From assembly GCA_964020155.1 (NCBI GenBank), contig OZ026570.1:2323221-2387220 (forward strand): a DNA stretch of 64,000 nt, written 5' to 3'. Source of the DNA: Chondrilla cf. caribensis. Taxonomy: Eukaryota; Porifera; Demospongiae; Chondrillida; Chondrillidae. The position numbers and the translations under genes were made by a program. The notes under the pieces were generated by a model. That model was not told where the DNA came from and ran no database searches. It worked only from the letters and a program-made list of their open reading frames with translations. How positions within the stretch are numbered: the stretch's first letter is position 1; the number at the start of each line of letters is the position of its first letter. Positions 55,668-64,000 of this stretch are shown here, one piece after another.

Positions 55668-56706
55668 GTAGTAGTAGGATTACGAACAAATATATCTAAA
55701 GCTAATATCACAGGGACCATGCACCATGCACCATGCACCACTCTACTAATATATAAGCCTACCTGAGTCACCTGAAATGAACAATAATTATTATTGTAGA
55801 TGAGGTGCTTTAGAGGGTCACTTTCATTCCACTATTAGATGACTTTTGACTTATTAGATTTGATGAATGCCTGTACCATCACGTGTGGTGTATAATTGCC
55901 ACCAAATTATCTGTTGATTAAATTCAAAATCAAAATTTTAACATTTTGTACTCGTAGTGACCCAATTCGGTATGTACCTTTTGCGAATAAACATTTACTA
56001 CATTGCTGTGTATATAAGACTGTGAAAGTTAATGTAATTTAATCACAATGATTGAGGTAGCCATACTAGTAAGCCTACTGGAATCACCTAAAATGAACGC
56101 TTAGTGTGCTTCAGAGGGTGACCTGAGTATTCAAGCATAAATTAAACAGTATGTTTACACATTTGAGGGAATTTCTGTGGTTTCTGAACTTCCAGTCCTA
56201 GTTGTACAATGTACATGATAGCTATGCATGGCATATATAGCATATTCCAAATTTTATCATAGCATGCATAATAATTTATATAATATATACGTATCTATTG
56301 TGTACAATTTTTTATAATCCTTGATCGATGGTAATTGCCAGTTGTGGAAATTACAGTTGGATATAATCCACAAATTTTCCATTTTTAGTGGTAGCTATGC
56401 ACCAAAGGCATGAGATGGGACATGAGATTCATGAAATCCGTCAATAATAGTGGTATTATACCACCAGTGTTTCACAGCATATGTTGAATTATGATTGGGA
56501 ACCTGCATCCAATTACACTCTTAATTTGTAATTCTCGTTCATGTACATATGCACTAGCCTCTTTTTATACCCTGCATTTATACAAGTCTAGTGGTATATG
56601 ACTCATACCCAACCATGGTAATAATATTATATATATATATAGCACATATATATATTCATTATTATATATAATATGTCTTTCTTTATTTTCACCCAGTTTA
56701 TTGAAA

Positions 56707-56949
56707 ATGGCTGGCCAAGTAGGTATTGTGGACCAAATTGTTGGCATAACACATGGATTTTTCCGTGCTGTTTCGGAAGGTTTCAATCTATTGAAAATAG
56801 TCATCAATTTGAAAGATCCCAAAACAGATGAGTACCTAAACAGGATAAGTGATTTACAAGCGAGCGAGAACTATTGGTTTACAATGGCAATGGTGCTTGG
56901 GGCTGTTTTAATTACTTTACTTTGTTGTTTTCCATGTTTACGTCACTAA
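56707..56949 (+). CDS. Small single-pass membrane protein, 80 residues
   Basis: ATG at 56707 in a good context (GAAAATGG), 80 codons, stop at 56947-56949. The N-terminal half is amphipathic (VDQIVGITHGFFRAVSEGF). The C-terminal half is a transmembrane helix (FTMAMVLGAVLITLLCCF) ending PCLRH, so a tail-anchored protein is plausible. A possible splice acceptor (TTTCACCCAG) lies just upstream, as if a 5' UTR exon precedes. No family recognised. It could be a chance ORF, but composition and context favour a gene. Confidence 0.45.
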   Translation: MAGQVGIVDQIVGITHGFFRAVSEGFNLLKIVINLKDPKTDEYLNRISDLQASENYWFTMAMVLGAVLITLLCCFPCLRH

Positions 56950-59160
56950 CATGCCTTATAATTACTGAGCTAGGCCTTAACACTTATTATCCTCCATATT
57001 AAAGTTCATTCAAGTATATGACATTGTATTTGCTTTAATTAAATTGGATGATAATTATTATAAATTTATGTAATTCGGCAATTGAATATGTTAAATAGTA
57101 GCAATAAATAAGTAAATTACTTAGAAGTAACATGCATATATTATGTCAATTGGAAATATGGCAGCTGTATGATAGGAGGAGTGAAACATGTACTCACATA
57201 CGTATGCAGTCACACATGATGAATGTGCATCAACTATTTACAATAACAGATGGGATTTCCATCATTCCCTGGTCACACAGTTGTAACATGTCATGACACT
57301 TTTGCCAAATTCAACCTTCATTTGTCTCTGGGTGGCACAGGCCTGGTTGCTGACCAAGCTGCCTCTAACAAAAACACCCATACGTGGAGCTCTACCAATC
57401 ATATTCACTTGTTCCACTTGCAATGATATCTGCAGAATTCTCTAGCCAAGATGCAATGAGATTTTTCATGAACTTGCCAACAGACTAAATCCGAATCCAA
57501 AGACCCACTGTCTTATGTACCTAAAACTTTGTCAGAAAATCAGTGTTTGCATTCAACTCATTCTCTGTTATAGGCTGTTGTTCCATATGATAAAATTGTA
57601 ATTGGTATATATAATATTGAAATGAAGATCTCTTCTTGCATCTTGCATGACTCAGAAAGTAACTACAACTTCTGTAGTGTGATGATGAGTGATATTGCCA
57701 CGCTGCATGTACAAGATCTAGAGCTTGACAATGTACAAGATAATAAGAAATACCAGGATCAGCTAACCAGTTCGTAGGTGTGGTGTAGCATTTACATGAC
57801 CAATGTAATGTGATTATGTGTAAGTGTGTGTACATGATTGTGTAGGTGGATACCTACTGTACTTACAAATATATAATGATATTCTGAACCAAAATTAATA
57901 ATATTATAAACATTGATAGTCAGATTACAGCATTGTGCTATGTTCAGTCTCTTTCAATACCTACATACCTATAATTACATAAAATATATTAAAAAATTGT
58001 TGTACATTCAGCAACACAATTATACTATATGACTAATATTACACTATACATATGTACAGTTTGTTAAAATTAATGACAAATAATATTTTCCTTTCTTGTA
58101 CTGTTGGAAATTCCTACATAAGAACTTCCCTTACAGAATACAGTCTCCATGCAGTTGAGAAGAGAGATCTTGAGGATCCTTCTTCCGACTGTAAGTCTAG
58201 ATCTTCTAAGCACGATCCTCAGGAAAGTTGGCATAATATCCCCTCAATGACATCCCCTATAGTCTGTGTAATGTTGACAACCACTGTAATAAGTAATGAT
58301 TACTGACAAACAAACATAATACATTAACTTACATTTCAACTGTACATAATATACACGTGTGTACATCTATACATACTATACATGCCTATCAGGAGGTTAC
58401 ACTTATACATACTGTACACCTAAACATACTTTACAAGTACGTGCATCTGTATATACATACCATATATATACATAAAACAATTATTAATAATATACACTGT
58501 GCAAATTCAGGATAATTATAATGTAGAATGGAGATGCACAATAAAATAAAACGTTCAAATGTAAGTAGAGCAGTGTCCATTTTGTAGTGTAGTATTTGCT
58601 ATACAATACTACCATTGATATTTCTACACACAGACAGTATAACAGAATCCTAATACTGTACAAGTAACATATTTAGATAAAAAATGTGCATATGTACTGT
58701 TGCAAGTATAGTAGAGATAGCTGATATAGTAGTAGAATACACACATTCAGTGGACCTACGTATGTCCCTGGTTCATACACTGGTTACACATCTCAAATGA
58801 TCACAGCGAGCAAACCACAAAGAACACAACACCCCCTGTGTTTTGAGATTAATTAATTTTTAATCTTGCTTCATAATACAGCCAATCGGCTGAACCAGGC
58901 AATGGGATTGGATCCCATACGTAACCACATTAGTCTGGTTCAACTGTACAATGAGGTCTCACAGGTGACCACATTAGACAGGTTCTACTGTACACGAGGT
59001 CTCATAGGTTGCAACAGTAGACTGGTTCAACTATAATCCAGTATTTTCTACATTTGATCATTATCACCACACAAACCTCTGTAATATAACATATTCATCA
59101 TATCTTTGCATGTTGAATATGCAAGTCTCTTTGTCTAACATCGGATGGTGACCTAATATG
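56950..59160. other. No gene recognised
   Basis: A+T-rich sequence without convincing coding structure. About 57290-57760 has a different, more even base composition and may be a decayed transposon. About 58900-59040 holds three diverged copies of a GGTTCAACTGTA-like block spaced about 60 bp. Confidence 0.4.
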
Positions 59161-59171
59161 CACGCACGCAT

Positions 59172-59233
<62 letters not shown>

Positions 59234-59313
59234 GTACACACGCACACACACACACGCAAGCACAAACACACACACACACGAACACACACACACACACACA
59301 CTTGTGCGCACAT

Positions 59314-59389
<76 letters not shown>

Positions 59390-59443
59390 GCACAAACACA
59401 CACACACACGAACACACACACACACACACACTTGTGCGCACAT

Positions 59444-59504
<61 letters not shown>

Positions 59505-59617
59505 AGCACAAACACACACACACACGAACACACACACACACACACTTGTGCGCACATGCACATGCACACACACACACACACATTCACACACTCACACACA
59601 CACACACAGACACACAA

Positions 59618-59704
<87 letters not shown>
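59160..59704. repeat. (CA)n array with a higher-order repeat
   Basis: About 545 bp of CA repeats in which a composite block (AAGCACAAACAC ... CGAACACAC ... CTTGTGCGCACATGCAC) occurs three times, near 59257, 59388 and 59504. The long histidine-threonine and cysteine-valine ORFs across it are artefacts. Confidence 0.93.
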
Positions 59705-59707
<3 letters not shown>

Positions 59708-60251
59708 GTAGTGTATTGTCATTGACTGGGGCTCCCTGAAAAATCCTCCATACTAAGTGGAGTTCCGGCATAAAAATCATGCACTGATGCTGACACAGGA
59801 AACCATCGTCTTCCTGGTCTTCAATGAAACGATACAAATGGGAGGAAAAGACCATAATCACTTTTAAAACTGGAACGAATATACGAATGAATGTCTATAC
59901 GAACATTGAAATTAATCGTGCATTAATTTTATTGTCCATTTCTCAGAAATATAACATTATGCAAGTACCAGTAGTACAGACCATATACGTAAAAGGCACA
60001 GTAATGTGACCACAACTATAAGGTAAATCTTGCAATTGAGTCCGATCACACAGTCTTATAACTTGTGACTTCGATAAACAGTTCAGTACTTCAAAATGCT
60101 AATCTTTCGAAGACAATACTTTGCAGTGTTCCAAATGGCAATGGCAACGTATAGTTAGCTACAACCTACTTGATAGTAAAGACATCCGCAATGGTCCTTC
60201 AGCAACGGGGGGAATTACCCCATTACGCATTCTTACGCAACACTCGTAAGA

Positions 60252-61897
60252 ATGGCGTCCCGGGAGATTGAGGGATGTTCGGGTAATGTTGAGCATGTTA
60301 GCCTGAATGTATCGAAGCAAAACGATCTTTCATCCGAGAAAAGTGAAAGTGCTGTTGGTTCTCGAAGAAATTTGAGGTAAACGCCTAACACGTGTAATCA
60401 GGTACAGTATTAGATGTCAAGATGCCTTTACTTTTATTGACTGTTATCTTGAGTCAATCAAGTGTAATAAACTTTCTAATCTGTTTTTGGAAGTTTATAG
60501 ATAGCAGTAACAATTTGCTCATATAAACAGTAACAATTTGCTCATATAAACTGTTCCCAGAAAATTTACTCTGTATAGTCATAGACCCTTAATACCTATG
60601 ATAGTCTTGTGTAGCCAGACTCTGTTCTTATAAGATTAATGGTAGCCAACCCTCTTATAGTTGGGTCTGGCTAGTATGGACAACACCTACAATGTATCAC
60701 ATTCATGTATAAACGTGAACAAAATTACCTAGAATTGGACAAGGTTACCTTAGGAGAGAGCAGTTAGATACCAGTGTACACAATCCCTATAGCTATGGGG
60801 TTATCTGGATGCCTCAAATAGCATACGGTTAGTTATAGAAGTTTTAATTTGAAATCAACCTGCTCGGGGAGAAAGGAGAAAAGAGAAAAACCGGCAACTG
60901 CGGGACTCAAACCCAGGGTATCTGACTGTAGCCACCTCAGCAACCAGCCCTCCCAATTCTCCTTTCATTTTACGACTAGACTGAATATAGAAATGAAGAT
61001 AATGAACACAATTAATAATGCAGTATAAATGTAATTAGTGATATAATTATAAATAATATGGTCATTTCTGGATCACATACAGTTTTTAAAACTACATTAC
61101 AACCATACGTACATTCTCACAGGTACGAATCTTCTCTTGAGTACCAGCAGAGCATTGTAGAACCTGTCCCTGAAAGTTCCAGTTGTGCTACAAAATGTAT
61201 TCCTCCTCCACCTGGTCAGAGCTATGTAAGCATGGATGTACACTCTGTCTCACAACATGAAAGTGTTCCAAGTAGAACTAGTCTACTCAATTTTGTACCA
61301 GCTCAAATATGTAGCCAGCATTTGCTCACAGTGAGGAGATGGTCTGGTAGAGTAGTTACATTCAAGATACAAAGAATGTAACTAATCTACCAGACCATCT
61401 CCTCACCTCAAGTAAATTCTGGCTAAATATTTTGCATTGAACAATCTTCAATCTTCATTAAGATTGTTCAAGACAAAATTATGTTATAATCCATATGCCA
61501 ACCAGATAGTATGCTTGTGTAGGTGCATCAAGAGGAGAGTTTGCCACTTGGTGAGAAGCCATTATCGGGAAAGTTTCATGAGTTTGAGCATCAGAAGGAA
61601 CTAGCATATCTCAAGGAAAAGGAAACATCAGAGAAGAAACTAGTGTGTGGAGGATGCAGTGTGAACTTGACCAAGGGTACCTCACCAGGTGGGAAGATGG
61701 ATGTTATTGATGAGCCAGGAGAAGTGTTAGATCCCTCTATGCCATGGAGTGAGTTGAATGTTAAAGAAATCTTGAAGGAGAACCATAAAATGAATGAAAA
61801 ACTGAGAAACCTGACAGAAGAGAATGAACATTTACATGAACAACTTTCTGAATTGAGGACAGCAAAGGACAGGGAAATTAGCAGTCTTCGAATGCAA
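60252..61897 (+). CDS. Coiled-coil protein, N-terminal part (continues beyond the window)
   Basis: Three exons in consistent phase: 60252-60376, 61123-61225 and 61523-61897 (201 codons so far). The ATG at 60252 (MASREIEGC) is the first in its exon. The first 75 residues are polar and probably disordered, with a PPPPG stretch. Exon 3 has CGGCSVNL and then a heptad-rich helix (about residues 155-201, KEILKENHKMNEKLRNL...) that runs into donor GTTAGT at 61898. The frame stays open only to 61933 if unspliced. The rest must lie past a long intron that starts with a minisatellite. It reads like a cytoskeletal or adaptor coiled-coil protein; no family assigned. Confidence 0.6.
60889..60955 (-). repeat. 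tRNA-like sequence, candidate SINE head
   Basis: On the minus strand, GGTTGCTGAGGTGG resembles a Pol III A box and GGTTTGAGTCCCG a B box, about 30-45 bp apart as in a tRNA gene. A T-rich tail follows. The acceptor stem does not pair well, so it is not a functional tRNA by eye. It is in intron 1 of the coiled-coil gene. Confidence 0.4.
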
Positions 61898-62269
61898 GTT
61901 AGTATGTATATATACTCCAGTATTCATTTGTAAGGTCCTATTGTATGAGACATCATGGGCATGCATGCTCGTAATCTAATTACCTGAAAGGTCCACTGTC
62001 CCACCTACGTCCACAGCATGCCATATGTACACTTCACCCACACACCTCCACACACACCACACACCTCATACGTATACCAATCCTCACACACACCATACAT
62101 CTCCTAGCACACTTTGTCACTATCCCTTATAAATACATATATCCCTGTCCACCTCCCCAACCCCTGCCACACACTGCTTACATCTCTCCTATACACACTG
62201 CCTACAAACCTTCCCATATACCTCTCCACACACTCCCTACCCACCTCCCATACCCCTAGTACATACGTA

Positions 62270-62905
62270 CATGCTTTGTGCACACTACCACACACTCCCT
62301 ATGTACACATCTCCCACACACTCCGTCCACATCTCCCACACACTCCTTCCACATCTCCCACACACTCCCTCCACATCTCCCACACACTCCTTACACATCT
62401 CCCACACACTCCTTACACATCTCCCACACACTCCTTCCACATCTCCCACACACTCCTTCCACATCTCCCACACACTCCCTCAACATCTCCCACACACTCC
62501 CTCCACATCTCTCACACACTCCTTACACATCTCCCACACACTCCTTCCACATCTCCCACACACTCCTTCCACATCTCCCACACACTCCTTCCACATCTCC
62601 CAAACACTCCTTACACATCTCCCACACACTCCTTACACATCTCCCACACACTCCCTATGTATACATCTCCCACACACTCCGTCCACATCTCCCACACACT
62701 CCTTCCACATCTCCCACACACTCCGTCCACATCTCTCACACACTCCCTATGTACACATCTCCCACACACTCCGTCCACATCTCTCACACACTCCCTATGT
62801 ACACATCTCTCACACACTCCTTACACATCTCCCACACACTCCCTATGTACACATCTCCCAAACACTCCTTCCACATCTCCCACACACTCCGTCCACATCT
62901 CTCAC
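62270..62905. repeat. 22-bp minisatellite
   Basis: About 28 tandem copies of a unit close to CACACACTCCTTCCACATCT plus CC, with occasional CTATGTA insertions. Because 22 is not a multiple of three and the unit has no stop, all three plus frames stay open for over 1 kb. It lies in the intron after 61897. Less regular C-rich repeats flank it (62040-62270 and 62905-63410). Confidence 0.92.
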
Positions 62906-63014
62906 ACACCTGCTGCACACTGCCTATGCATCTTCAAACACACTCTACACATCTCCCTACCCACCTCCTCACACACCCTCCCACACATTCCTCGCGCATC
63001 TCTTGCATACCTCC

Positions 63015-63160
63015 CCACACATCTACACACATTCAGGCATCTCGATCCCCACACATCTACACACATTCAGGCATCTCGATCCCCACACATCTACACACAT
63101 TCAGGCATCTCGATCCCCACACATCTACACACATTCAGGCATCTCGATCCCCACACATCT
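63015..63160. repeat. 34-bp tandem repeat, four copies
   Basis: Four near-identical copies of a 34-bp unit containing TTCAGGCATCTCGATCCCC, inside the C-rich region next to the 22-bp minisatellite. Confidence 0.9.
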
Positions 63161-63404
63161 GCACATGCTCTACTACACACCTCTCACATCCTTACCACAT
63201 ACTCCTCACATCCCTCACGCATACTTCTCACATCTTTCCCACACACTCCCTACACATCTTCCTACACACCTTACACACCTTCCCACACACTCCATACTTA
63301 CGTACCTCCCCACACACTCCTTACACATCTCCCACACACTTTGTAAGCACCACCCCACTCATTACCTACACACTCCCTACACACCTTCCCACATCCCTCC
63401 CATT

Positions 63405-63541
63405 TTAGTCCTAATTACAGAGGTGTCCTCAATTCAGAGGTCACGTAATACACTACAGTACTACACTGGGCCACAGAATGGTGTCCTTACTACAGAGGTT
63501 TCTGCTATTCAGAGGTTTGTAATAGAGAGGTTCCACTGTAT
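63405..63541. mobile_element. Truncated pogo-like MITE
   Basis: It shares GAATGGTGTCCTTACTACAG and the final AATAGAGAGGTTCCACTG with the copy at 51357. The left end is missing. It is in the coiled-coil gene's intron. Confidence 0.65.
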
Positions 63542-64000
63542 ATCAGATGTGCTGCACCACATAAGTAGCATACTTTCTTTTATGATTTAACCATCAATCA
63601 TGTTCTAGATTGTAAGATGTACATACATACCTCACGTCCGAGGTGATTGATTGAAGGTGTGACTGTTTAGTTGCAAATCCCTTTTGAAAGGGACATAACT
63701 AGTTTGTGTCATGGGATGACAATTTTGCTATTGCTCCATTGTTCACTGTTGCTGATGTTGGTGGTGACGGGAAATTGGTCTGATCAATTGATGGAAGGGT
63801 CATTCACTGTTGATATCTTGATTGCAAGTGTGCTGTATTGCTAACTGTAAGTGTGTTGTAGAGGCTTTGTGAAACCACTTTTTGCCTTGATCTACCTGCC
63901 TACCATGACACAATTAGAAAATACAATACACTTCATTTCAATTCATAGCTCAGTTTAAGCCAGTCAGTACATGCATTCATTGGGTACTGAGATGAATACT

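Larger units (their letters stand above)
48917..56235 (+). repeat. Tandem segmental duplication, two ~3.7-kb units
   Basis: Unit 1 (48917-52665) and unit 2 (52666-about 56235) align through the TRIM gene and about 1.5 kb downstream (shared blocks such as TTCTGTACTTTTCCATTC and GTGACCTAGAATCCGCCCA). The duplicated block starts within a few bases of the start codon, so the original 5' flank was not copied. Unit 1 holds a pogo-like MITE (51357) that unit 2 lacks; unit 2 holds a TTA microsatellite (55627-55666) that unit 1 lacks. Confidence 0.88.

Noticed and set aside
58052..58306. 84-residue plus-strand ORF
   Set aside because: No start context, no domain and no neighbouring exon signals; consistent with chance in A+T-rich DNA.
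61898..61933. Stop codon shortly after exon 3 of the coiled-coil gene as its true end
   Set aside because: A good donor (CAA|GTTAGT) precedes it and the coiled coil would end mid-helix; read-through into the intron is more likely an artefact, though not excluded.
62114..63590. Three overlapping Pro/Thr/His-rich plus-strand frames of 376-439 residues
   Set aside because: All three frames are open because the 22-bp unit lacks stops; the region is a minisatellite in an intron.

Overview
The window is eukaryotic and almost certainly animal. It has spliceosomal introns (67 to about 130 bp inside the first gene, kilobases elsewhere), a fibulin-type anaphylatoxin module, a TRIM-NHL gene, a cilium assembly gene and a meiotic gene, and its introns are packed with microsatellites and short inverted-repeat transposons. 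Short introns, gene nesting and the secreted repeat protein fit a demosponge or another early-branching animal, but that placement is inference; no species can be named from the sequence.

Region 1 (about 296-23771, minus strand) is one very large secreted-protein gene. Reading splice sites by eye gives 36 coding exons, all joined in phase 1, with a predicted product of about 4,940 residues. It has a signal-peptide exon, a fibulin-like double anaphylatoxin exon, then alternating small 6-cysteine anaphylatoxin exons (129 bp) and large domain exons (588 bp) amplified as a 15-unit tandem array of about 0.9 kb period, then three diverged terminal modules. A complete Crypton-like tyrosine-recombinase transposon (14353-16345) sits in one array intron, and the neighbouring units supply its empty site.

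Region 2 (24597-44611, minus strand) is a full-length ODAD2/ARMC4 gene (outer dynein arm docking; 24 coding exons, about 1,092 residues). Its introns hold an opposite-strand multipass membrane protein gene (36847-39517), which itself carries a Tc1-like element in its only intron, plus a cluster of hairpin-ended elements related to the Crypton.

Region 3 (44728-48494, plus strand) is a six-exon gene matching SPO16/C1orf146, head to head with ODAD2 (116 bp between start codons, probably a shared promoter).

Region 4 (48917-about 56235, plus strand) is an intronless TRIM gene (RING, two B-boxes, coiled coil, filamin, NHL) followed by a tandem 3.7-kb duplicate whose copy is a pseudogene cut off from the original promoter. 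A small one-TM ORF follows at 56707.

Region 5 (57000-64000) is mostly non-coding: CA-rich arrays, a tRNA-like SINE candidate, the 5' part of a coiled-coil protein gene (60252-61897, continuing past the window) and a 22-bp minisatellite in its last visible intron.
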